Origin: Mycocentrospora acerina
Lineage: Eukaryota > Ascomycota > Dothideomycetes > Pleosporales
NCBI GenBank assembly: GCA_022701365.1
Contig: JAKUHH010000234.1
Span: 62,001 to 126,000 of the forward strand
DNA: 64,000 nt
Direction: 5' to 3'
Part shown: in pieces, positions 25,563 through 35,163 of the stretch
Layout of the letters: every line of letters begins with the position of its first letter
Position numbering within the stretch: position 1 is the first letter of the stretch
Position numbers and translations under genes: made by a program
Notes under the pieces: model-generated
What the model saw: only the letters and a program-made list of their open reading frames with translations
Told to the model about the DNA's origin: nothing
Databases searched by the model: none

Positions 25563-26579
25563 TTAGTGTTTGTAACTTTGTGGCCCAACTGCTTTTCTTC
25601 CAGTCATTGGAGAAGCCGAGAAGTGGACATCGAAATAGGTTTGATACAGTAAGCGTCGGCAAAAATGATACCACATGAAGTCAACAAACATGCAGAACAT
25701 GTCTGATGAAGGTTTGATCGTGATGGGAAGCACGAAGAGTGACTGACATGACAAATTGAGTGGAAATAGAAATGTTGGGTACTTACAAGATCAACCGCGC
25801 ATGCGCAGGGATGTGTCCCGGGAAACCTCTAGAAATCAATATGGTCAGCTGCTACCCATGCAGAGAATCAAATGGACTATCAAGGAGGTTGGGAAGGTGC
25901 TAGGAGCCGCGAGAGCTTTACAACTGTCCCCAATTGTGGCGGCTATCGCTATTTCTGATTCGTAGCGCTGTTGTAGGAGGATCGACGTAGAGGTAGGTTT
26001 ATGAGGCGCTACTTTTCGTGTGTTGTGGCAGGTACACAAATAAATTTCGAGAAAGACAACTTACCGATCCCCGTAGGCATAGTCACTATAATTCGAAGCG
26101 TCAGCATGCTCATCACCAAGATAAAGCTTCAAAAACCAATTACGTACCTCGAGATGATGAAAGTAGCCTTCTCGCCTAGTGTCATGGGTTCGCTCGATTT
26201 ACTGCCCAGAATGCCCTCATCCCACCCTATGCCGGAGAGTCAGTTAAAATGTTATAAAAATCAATGAACCAAGGGAAAGCCTAGGTTCGAGAACGACCAA
26301 AAGAATTGCGTACCCCGAATTACACGGCCAACGCCAATTGAAGTGACAAGATCGCCGCGACCTATCGATGAGTCGAATCTGATGGCACGCATAGTTAGAA
26401 ATCCAAGCTTCTTTAACTGAACCTGAACTTGATAGAGTAATAAAGACATACTGTTTTCCTTTGTTGTCCGGCGCAATTTCGTCAAAAAGCCAACCTGTGT
26501 ATTCCATGGAAACTTTGTCGTTCTTCTTAGGAGTGTCAGTGCCATTCCCGGGCTTCAGGATGTACTTTTCAACACCCAT
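25563..26579 (-). CDS. FKBP12-type peptidyl-prolyl isomerase, 3' end apparently damaged
   Basis: FK506-binding proteins are small cytosolic prolyl isomerases and the targets of FK506 and rapamycin. Five exons are clear on the minus strand: 26579-26452, 26378-26314, 26226-26148, 26085-26065 and 25828-25787. Joined, they cover nearly the whole domain: MEYTGWLFDE, QFDSSIGRGDL, GVGRVIRGWDEG, MTLGEKATF, SDYAYGDRGFPGHIP and then a strand ending at Leu-Ile. Residues matching the ligand pocket are present (Tyr in MEYTG, Phe-Asp in FDSS, Val-Ile and Trp in VIRGW, Tyr in AYG). The last strand should read FDV; FDVHF followed by an ORF to a TAA at 25563 occurs at 25634, but no AG acceptor lies before it. 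The gene may therefore be a recent pseudogene or use another 3' exon. One intron is 236 nt and one exon only 21 nt. The family is certain; intactness is doubtful. Confidence 0.72.
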
Positions 26580-28636
26580 TGTTGCAAGTGGTATCCGAAG
26601 AATGTTTCTGTAAGTTTATGACGCGAAGTTGAGCAGGATAGTTGGTGACGTTTGTGGTCGTCGATCAATGGTTTCGTCTGATGGCAGCCACTAGTGGGGT
26701 GGGATTGAGATGCAACAAAATTTATGTGTTGATGTGGAGACTAAAGAGCGGATGTATTCAAGAAGTGGAAGGAGGAACATATACTCTGGGAGCTACGAGG
26801 TGCTTAAGCCTCCCCAAAAGCATGTTTCCACTTTAGGGACAGCGGCCATTGTAGTCCGAGCTGTGAAACAAAATGGCTTACCGAGAAACATCGGCCCAAT
26901 TCCTCTATATGTCTCGGGATGTGGTGACGACCGATGTGGCCATGGCTGCTGGTAGGTGGTAGAAGCCATCCGCCTCTCAGTGGGGGCTTACCGATGCTCA
27001 ACCCGTTGAAAGTTAAAACTATAGTCGGGTCTGGAACTCGGGATCCGCTTGTCATCTGCAGCATCCCAGCTGACACGCGACGTGAGCTCCACTGGTTGAT
27101 GTAAAGGCGTGAACGAGTTCGTTCAAAGTTTTCCGCGTCTACCGAGCGACACGTCAATTCCTCGACCAATATCAGTTTTCAGCAACACCAATGCCCAATA
27201 GATATGACAAAATTAGTAATAGCAGTTTTCAATTGCATCAATTGCACCAATTGCACTAATTGTACCCTAGATCTTTGATACACTGTCGTGTATCGCGGAA
27301 CAAGATACTTTGTAGGGCGGGCGGTGTGTATCGGTAGAGAGTAACGGTATCTACCGGTATACGGCCTGACGCCCACTTCACAAGGTGCGGTGCAAGGAAA
27401 CCACAGCCTTGAGGCCGTGGCGTTTCTGCCAAATCTTAATACTGCATAGTCAGTTCGAACAAGTAAGCCGTCCCGTGGGCCGTGACCAGCTTGTCGACAA
27501 AAGTCCGCACGATGTTGATGTCAATGCGCCCCGAGACGCCACATCAAGCCGGGTGCTGTCGAATGGTGCCTCGTCTATGCAGGACGCCATCACAAAAACC
27601 CTTACATGCACTTTGCCTTGATGCTTGTGGTTTAGCTAGCTCTTGTGTCTACAGAATTTGTTTTGTCTCTCAATATTTGTGAGAAGGACTCCTGAGAGAG
27701 CGCTGCAGGCGCAGTTGGACAGAAGGTGAATATCCTGAACGCCAAAGTACATCTTGGCGAGCGGTGATTCATACAAGCGTTGTGTCGATCTTCCACCGTG
27801 GAAGTCGACGAGATCTCACAATGCGACGGCCATTAGCTGCAGGCTCGTAAATTAAATTTGGTCGGAAGCATGTTTGAGTCGGTGGCCCTCCGCTAGCTTG
27901 TGTTCATGCCCTGCAGTTCCTACATGTTCAATTCAACTTTTTTTCCACAGAGGTCAATTCTTTCACCGCGTTATCCTCCATTACAACGAAAATGTGCTAG
28001 TTGCCGAATTAGAGGTGGATCCCGACATCCGGTTATGACATATTCGACAGACACAGAATACGCCCACGGAACGACACCCGACTCCCCCACCATACTAGCC
28101 CCACTCAGGAACAGATGTAAACGTTGTTCATGAAGCCCAACGTAGACGTATGGCTATCGTAATGTGTGCTTCTCGCGGTAAGCGCAAGGTTTGTAGTCGA
28201 GAGAAAGATCTTCGCTGCCCTCAACACGTGGAATGCAAATGGTCGGGGACGGAGCACACCCCGCAATCGAGTCTGTGTTACGGTGAAAGGGCAAACATGG
28301 TTCTACCAATCGGCCACGGCAGCGAACACTTAGCCCTGAGCAGTGACCTGAAAATCCAACAGTTTGGGCTGGGACGACTTCAATTGCTGAAGCGGCTGCC
28401 GCGGCTGAACCAATGGTATCGCAATCGGCATCTTCACGCCGAAAGTCGACGCCGACAACCAGGGAAGGGACTGTAATATCAGACGATTGCGGGCCTGCAG
28501 CACGCTCTAGCTAGCAAATTGGCCATTGATGGACGTACGTAATGTCATTGGACGGATGAAAACTTCCGAGCGACACAGGTTCCATAAGATGACTATGACC
28601 CTGCAAAGGGCGCGACGCAAGAACTCGAGGCCCTCC
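26580..28636. other. Intergenic region between the FKBP and histidinol-phosphatase genes
   Basis: About 2 kb with no supportable gene. It contains a 9-bp tandem repeat (27231-27266) and short ORFs of up to 121 codons without motifs. The frames at 27900-28480 have scattered Cys residues, but no zinc-cluster spacing could be made. Confidence 0.5.
27231..27266. repeat. 9-bp tandem repeat AATTGCAYC, four copies
   Basis: Four head-to-tail copies of AATTGCATC-like units (variants end in CACC, CACT and TACC). The unit has a partly palindromic CAATTG core, so either strand gives repeated CAATTG sites. Confidence 0.85.
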
Positions 28637-29677
28637 TCATCGCAAGTTCGCCCAGAAAGGCGAACGTGCTAGGTCGGCTACCGCGATGCTGGAGAAACCT
28701 GCGCTGGGGAAGCGGTCGTCTTTCCGAATTCCGGCACGATCAACATAATATATCTCTGCAATCCCCACTTTCTCTATGAAAGCTAGCAAACGCTCGTAAT
28801 TTGTGCCAATTTGGTCGATGCCATGACTGTCGTCGGACATGACGAAACCGCCACCCATACGTAGGAATGTCTGTAGATACGGTGAGCTTGAGATACTTTG
28901 GTGTGTCTTAGGTAGGGTTGACCAACCTGACAAACGGATAGACACGGATACGGCTCCGCTAACCCTTTTCGCAAACCTGCTGAGTTCAACTCAAGCAGAC
29001 CGCCATAGGACGCAATGTATTCAAGGTTTCGCTTCATCTTTTCCCATACGCCAGCCATGCCCTTAAATTCGGTGTCGCGATGATCGCTCAGCAGACGTAT
29101 GAGATCGAAATGTCCAACAACAGGTGGCCGAAGCGCTTTGAGCATATCATACTGCGAGTCGAAATAATCCTCGAACAGCCTCTCATCTGTTCCATCGGCC
29201 TTGTCTCGCGCTTGTTCGTACATTGCGCGATCGAAATCGATGGGTACGGTGTGCGTGTGATGCACAGAGCCCATGAAGAAGTCAAAAGTGTATTTGTCGA
29301 GAAGGCCCTGGATTATCGACAGAGTAGAGGGCCGGATCCATTCAGTCTCAAAGCCAATCAAAATCTGAATCTTATCGCCATAAACATTCCTTAATCGGTG
29401 GGCCTCGATGATGAAGCTGTCAAACAGCTTGACTAGACTCTCCTCATCATGACTATTTACCTGTAATGCGAGCATCAGCTTTTCGTTCTCACAAGCTTGG
29501 TCTTACTCAGTGTGTGCATACTTCTTCAGGATAAAAATCCACGAGCGGTCTCGGTATATGTTCTGTGAGAGCAAAGGTATGGAAGCCTTTAGCTATAGCT
29601 GCTTGAACCACCTCTTCTAACGTGTCCTTTGCATGACCGCAGAACTGACCAGAATGGCTATGATGAGAGTAAGGCAT
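28637..29677 (-). CDS. HIS2: Histidinol-phosphatase, PHP-domain type
   Basis: It removes phosphate from L-histidinol phosphate, the next-to-last stage of histidine biosynthesis. Three exons on the minus strand (29677-29522, 29460-28927, 28870-28637) give 307 residues, close to the usual fungal length. The PHP metal-binding motifs appear in order: HSHSGQFC near the start, TEH (about residue 38), GFETEW, a GSVHHTH motif, GHFDLIR and SDDSHG. The ATG at 29677 starts MPYSHHSHSGQFCGHA, as fungal relatives do; the open frame upstream lacks family similarity. Both introns (61 and 56 nt) are phase 0, and reading through either one brings an in-frame stop or loses similarity. The gene is divergent from the gamma-glutamylcyclotransferase gene, with 525 bp between them. 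Confidence 0.92.
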
Positions 29678-30202
29678 GTCTGAATGCAGCACGATTGTAG
29701 AAATCGAGGGTCGCGGTTGCCTTTCAAAAAGTACAGTGGAGAATTGATTGGGTATGAACAGCAGTCGAATCTTTTGTAATACGCCAATGAAGTTCTTGCC
29801 TGATATCCCAATTCTCGGAGCTGTGACGTAAGCTGCCCCACTGTCCATCGAACAGTACCAGTAACCACACTCAGAGCGTAATCACAACATCGCGTATCAC
29901 GTCAACGAGGTAAAGGATTGAGTAAGTGATCACGAGACTTGCAAAGGAGAATAATTAAAGTATCTCTTACAGTTTGAAGCACAAGGGAGTCTTTTTAAGA
30001 GACGACAGCGAACTGCACATACCTGCTAACCTCCCACAGAATACATACAGCATCAACATATATACTCAAACACTACCACCGCAGAAGCAACAACGCATCT
30101 TCCTCAACCAGAACATATTCACATAAACAACCGCTTAGTACTCAACTTCAAGTTCATCCTCACTCTTACCTCTTCCATTCTCGCCCCTCGTACCCAAAAA
30201 AA
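29678..30202. promoter_or_regulatory. Shared divergent promoter region
   Basis: 525 bp separate the start codons of the minus-strand histidinol-phosphatase gene and the plus-strand cyclotransferase gene, so both promoters must lie here. The last 100 bp before the + strand start is pyrimidine-rich (CTCACTCTTACCTCTTCC-like) and ends in an A-run directly before the ATG, a common fungal core-promoter and leader arrangement. No specific operator was identified. Confidence 0.6.
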
Positions 30203-30832
30203 ATGCCCACCTCCCAAACCCCAACCATCTACTTCGGCTATGGCTCCAACCTCTGGCTCCACCAAATGGCAACCCGCTGCCCCCAATCCCACTACCTCGG
30301 CATCGCGCGTCTCGACAACTACAAATGGATAATCAACAACCGAGGCTACGCAAACATTGTCGAAATCCCCTCATCATCTTCCACCTCCATAACCACTACC
30401 CCCACCGCCACACCCCCATACTCAACAAGCGTCTACGCCCTCGTCTTCTCCCTCTCCCCCACCGACGAATCCCGCCTCGACGCCAACGAAGGCGTACCCC
30501 ACGCATACACAAAGTCCCACCTGCCATGCACCTTCTGGCCCGGCACCCTCACCCAGCGCATCGACACGTCCCTCCCGCCCGCTGAAATCGGCAAGAAGAT
30601 GCTCGTGTATATCGACCGCAAACGTACAACACCAGACAAGCCGCGGGAAGAGTACATTTACCGCATCAATCGCGGGGTGGAGGATGCGTTGAGATTGGGG
30701 GTGCCGGAGGGGTATGTGGAGGAGGTGGTGAGGGGGTTTGTTCCGCAAGATGGGGACGGGAAGGGAGGAAGGGTGGAGGAGCTGGCGAAGACGCAGGCGG
30801 AGAGGTTCAAGGATGAGAGTGGGGTGTTCTAG
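30203..30832 (+). CDS. Gamma-glutamylcyclotransferase-like protein
   Basis: The family converts gamma-glutamyl amino acids to 5-oxoproline plus the free amino acid, as part of glutathione turnover in the cytosol. A single exon codes for 209 residues. The nucleotide-loop-like motif YFGYGSNLW is near residue 10, and the likely catalytic glutamate is in DANEGVPHAYTK (about residue 95), in the usual position for the GGCT fold. A Thr/Ser/Pro-rich insertion (about residues 55-75) is not part of the core. The C-terminal helix carries basic and acidic residues. The ATG follows an A-run, and no upstream in-frame ATG fits. The gene converges with the coatomer gene, 305 bp apart. Substrate preference cannot be read from the sequence. 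Confidence 0.88.
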   Translation: MPTSQTPTIYFGYGSNLWLHQMATRCPQSHYLGIARLDNYKWIINNRGYANIVEIPSSSSTSITTTPTATPPYSTSVYALVFSLSPTDESRLDANEGVPHAYTKSHLPCTFWPGTLTQRIDTSLPPAEIGKKMLVYIDRKRTTPDKPREEYIYRINRGVEDALRLGVPEGYVEEVVRGFVPQDGDGKGGRVEELAKTQAERFKDESGVF

Positions 30833-31137
30833 AGGCCTTTTTTTTAGGAGAGCCGCGAGGGAAAAGATGGTGTAGGCTAAGGGTTGGTAGAAGGGCAAGT
30901 GTGGTTGAATGACGGGGCGCAACGACGTCCGGGCCAAAAGAGAAGAAAGCAGTTAGGCTCTCAAAGCCAAGGCTTCTCGCCTGTGCCATCGTGAAACATA
31001 AAGAGACTAACAAGCATTGAATAATTCTACCATTTCGTAATCCCCAGTTTCCACACCCCTTTTGAAGGTACACATCAATCGGCACGCTCTAAACTCACAA
31101 CGCAGTGCCGACAAGATTTTACTTTCCCACCTCTCTT

Positions 31138-34100
31138 CTATTCCTCATCCTCTTCTTCATCGTCCTCTTCTTCCTCGTCATCTTCCTCTTCCTCCTCAGC
31201 CTCGTCTTCCTGTGCAACCTCCTCATCTGCGTCATCTGCCTCCTCCTCTTGGATTAAGAGATCCTTGACCGTACCCCCCTCGCGTTCCAATCTCAAGTAC
31301 TCATCCCACTCCGGAAACATCTCATCATCACCCTCACCCTCGGAAGGCGGGGCGCCCAACAGTCTTGCTACCTTGCTCTTGTTCTCTTTTTCAAGGCTGG
31401 CCTTCCACTGCTTGACTAGCCCAGCTGTTGTGCTAGGCTTGTACGTCTGGCTGAACAGGACTGCCTCGGCAAAACGGTTTGTCTTGACGAGCAGGTCGAT
31501 GCAGCCCTGTGAGTCACCAATTTGCCAGAGTGCGGAGAATGCGACATTGTTTGCGGTTGCGGCCTCAGCAAGAGACGCAAGTTCGCGGAGTCCATCTGTA
31601 TCCGAGGTCGCAGAGTATACGAGCAAAAGGGAGCCAAGATCTTTGGCTTTGACAAAGCACTCCTGTGCAAGCTTGACATCCCAGCCTGCTAGCGCAGCAT
31701 CACCAACCGTCTTCCACTTGTGCTCTGTGTCCTGCTCACGTGCAATTTCGACGGCTTGTTGGAGATCGCCGAGCGAAAGGGCGAGATCAAAGCGATGCTC
31801 AGGGTCTGTAGCGACCTTGAGAGCCATATCCTTGTAGCCTTGGCCTTCCAAGAACCGAGCAATCTTGTTGTTTTGATCTTTTGGAACTGATGGAAGTGTC
31901 TCTTCAGCCGCTTCCAGGTCACCTCGTAGGATGAGAGTTTGGTACTCAACGACCGCCAGAGAAAGAGCAAACGAGACAACGTTGACATCTTTGTCCGCAA
32001 TGTAGATTCTAGAATCGCGGGGAAGGTATCCAAGGACGTAGTGTGGCGAGTCAAAGTGTGAGATGGTGTAGGTTTGGTCACCAACAAGGTAGTTGAGACG
32101 GTTCGTGCTGTTTGTGTAGATGAAGCAATCTCCGACCCAGCACCCAGTGCGAACACTGTAAAAATTAGCTTGCAAGACTCTCATAGTTCCCAATCAACGT
32201 ACCTCTCATTTATATCGCAGACAACTTCAAAAGCAGCCTCAGCACCATCCTCATCGACCTCTCCGTTTTGTACTGCCTCAAGGTAGCTCTCTCTTGAGTA
32301 CCGCAGGACGTAGAATGTGTCTTCTGTAGCCAATGTGACGAGTTCACCACTCTCTGACCAGTAAACACTGTTTGGCTCGACTTCTATCCGTCGGACCAGA
32401 GCGCCAGAGTCCCAGTCAAAGAAGCCAATGCCACCTTGACCCTTCACACCAAGAAGAACCCCGCCGCTCAAGCCGTCGGCAGAGAAACCGACATTCAAGA
32501 CAGTTCGCTCCTTGAAGTTGCGGAAGATTTTAACACTCGTGGCTGATTCTCGGATGGCATAATCTTTGTCGTGCTCCTTCGACGCCCAGCAAAAATCGAG
32601 TGCGGAACCAAAAGCCTGATTACGGAGAGCAAGTGCAGTGTAGATGATGTATTCGCCATCGCCGCAAACCGCGACAAACCGTCCGTTCGGTGAGTGAAGC
32701 AACGATTGAGGATATATTTCAGTTGAGCCAAGGTCTTTGGAGGGGAGAGTGAGGCGCTCAGCATCTTTCAACTGGTCATTACCCTTGATCACAGCAGTAA
32801 GAATTTCGTTGTGCTTTGCCCAAAGGACCTTGCCACTGGCATCCATGCTGACAGCGGGCTCTTCGCGACCCATGGAAATGACGACAGCACCGTCATCGAA
32901 ACCGAGGGCAACACCGTTCTTGCTCTTCTGATAAGCTACACACCATGCTCGTTCCAGACCGTAATTGAGTGACTGCTCCAAACGATAGGTTGATGAATGC
33001 CATATTTTGATTGTACCATCTTCAGAACCAGAAATAATAACGGGAAGTTCGGGATGGTATACAGCGAAGCTAACGTTCGAAGTGTGGCCCTCAAGAGTTG
33101 CGATCAAAGCCTTTGTTGTGTAGTCCCAGACCTTGACTGTCTTGTCGTCAGATGTAGTGAGGAGGTATGGTTTGTCGGATTGAGGGTAATAGTCGACAAA
33201 GTTAACACCCTTGGTCTCATGCGCTTCGAGGGTGAAGTTGGGCGTCGAACTACCCAACGACCAGATCTTGACTGTCCTGTCGAGACACGCGGAAGCAAAT
33301 GTATTCGGGTCTTTAGGATTAATCGCGATGCCCATAACATAGTGCTGGTGACCGGCAAACTCCTGAACGCCTGAGAGCTGTCAGCGCAGGCCCATAGCTG
33401 TTTTAAAAGACGCAATTTCACATACACTTCCATCCCTTATCCCAGTCCCATAGCTTTATAGTCATGTCATCCTAACACCGTATCAGCTGAGGCTCCTGCA
33501 CATCTGTGTCACTACCCACACTGGCGGTCAAGACGAATGGCTGTGTTGGATGCACAGCAATGGCACGGATGTAATCTGGATGCGCTTCGAACGATGTGAC
33601 CTTCTCTGAGGTGTTGTAGTTGTAAACGCGTAGTTGGAAGTCGTCGGAGCCTATATTCGAGCCACGTCAACCCTTCTGTTCTGCGCATGTGGAGCAGTCA
33701 AGTCCCACCTGCGACTATCCAATTCTTTCTTGCGATGAAGCGACCCGCACGCACAGGCACATCGGTGAGCTCAAATGTCTTGACGATTGATTGCGAAATA
33801 TACGACCAGATGTGGACGTGTCCTGCCTCTGTCAGTCTTCCACTGGCACTCCCGCGTTCGAATTGTGCATACCGCTGTACAAGGTTGTGAGGATCCATGG
33901 CTCGGTCGGATGGAAGTCTTGAACGGGATTTAGTAACGCGCGTGCCTCGTAGATGTATGGTCCCTACCAATTCCTGAAGAATGTTAGCATGTAGATCTAG
34001 CATGGCAACCAACGTGTGGTATTCGAGGGACACTCACCCTTGACTCTTTCCGAGCGCGCAAATAGCTGCCTCTGCACGAAGATACTGATTAGCCTCCCTA

Positions 34101-34148
34101 CAAGTTTTCCAAAACTTCAAATCGTCGTACCTTCACGTCCAAACGCAT
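31138..34148 (-). CDS. SEC27: Coatomer subunit beta-prime (COPI), nine exons including a 6-nt microexon
   Basis: Beta-prime COP is the WD40 subunit of the COPI coat that binds dilysine cargo and returns proteins from Golgi to ER. Exons on the minus strand are 34148-34131, 34071-34038, 33973-33968, 33917-33873, 33822-33709, 33650-33520, 33471-33426, 33370-32203 and 32155-31138, giving 859 residues. It opens MRLDVKRQLFARSERVKGID, and the Gly-Ile-Asp depends on the 6-nt exon. Two WD40 propellers follow (motifs FHPTEPWILTTLYSG, VHPTQPFVLTAS, YYPQSDKPYLLTTSDDKTVK, YHPELPVIISGSEDGTIKIW), then an alpha-solenoid from about residue 600 and a Glu/Asp-rich tail. All phases agree. The identification is unambiguous. 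The first exon codes for only six residues. Confidence 0.97.
33968..33973 (-). other. 6-nt microexon of the coatomer beta-prime gene
   Basis: The six bases GAATTG on the minus strand lie between a CTTCAG acceptor and a GTAGGG donor. The upstream intron (33974-34037) has a TGCTAAC branch site and the downstream intron (33918-33967) a TACTAAAT site. Including the microexon joins AAG-G, GAATTG and ACTTC to give Lys-Gly-Ile-Asp-Phe-His-Pro, the invariant family sequence. Skipping it keeps frame but deletes Gly-Ile. Confidence 0.9.
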
Positions 34149-35163
34149 CTTCGCGGCTCGACGTCTGTGTTGCGGAGGGGTGAGTGGGGAGACGTGGCTC
34201 TAAGTAGCCCGTCCACGCGTGCGCAGGCAGAAGCCAAAGACCGGGTGGATATGTGGATGGAGCAAAACTACCCCAGGTGACTGTGAGAAGTGAGATTGGG
34301 CAGGGGCGGGAGTTGCGACGTAAAGCTCTCCGCGAACATGCATCTGTGTTCAATGTTCCATGGGGCTGCCAAGGCCTCGTCGACAGGGTTCAGGGCGCTC
34401 TTGCCCAATGCGGCAATTTGGCGAAACCATGGATTGCAGACGAAATGCGTAACATCCTCCCAGAGTCGTACGGTGCGTGACACTAGGCACTATGGACTCC
34501 CCTCGAACTTAGGGGTTCTTATCTGCGCGGGGAATAAGTTCACTTCATGTACACCACTGACGACAAGACGACTCGACGAATACACACAGCTAACACGACA
34601 GGCAGTGGGGGGCACGGGTACGTATATTGAGTTCTCTTTTTAATAATTCTGCAACGACTTCTCACAAGAAACTCAACCTCCCCGCAAGCGAACCCCCTCC
34701 CTTTCACCAGCAGATGCAAAAAGAACAGTATCTCATTTACACCGAGTCTTGCACAAGCACAAGTCCACTCCTCCTTTGACAAAAGTAAGACAATAAAAAA
34801 AACGGTCTAGCTGTGCGAAGCATAGACTGGTATCTAAGAAGCGAAAGGCACAAGGAAACATCTCCAGATAGGTTAAATATAGTATAAGTTGTTATAGTTG
34901 GTGATTGCAAATGAGTGTATCCGAATATAGAAGACGATGAGACGATAGATGGTAGATTGCGGTTGCAATTGGCTGGATGTAGATAACAGTCAAAGACAGC
35001 GGCAGTACTGAAGACAACACACGCTGAGATCAACCAGGAGACGCTGTGACCTTACAGGAACGTGTGCATCCAGACAAGTATGGCATGTGTTGCGTGTCTG
35101 CTTATCCCAGGACATAGTTGGGCATGTCAATCCTCAGCGGAACGGTTGAAATGAGGCAGATGC
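34149..35163. other. Intergenic region upstream of the coatomer gene and downstream of the Msb2 gene
   Basis: About 1 kb containing the coatomer promoter and the 3' flank of the mucin gene. Short ORFs of up to 117 codons show no motif. AT-rich patches at 34780-34960 may contain transcript ends. Confidence 0.55.

Noticed and set aside
27900..28480. Cys-containing frames that resemble pieces of a Zn2Cys6 cluster
   Set aside because: The Cys spacing does not match C-x2-C-x6-C and no splice chain connects the pieces.
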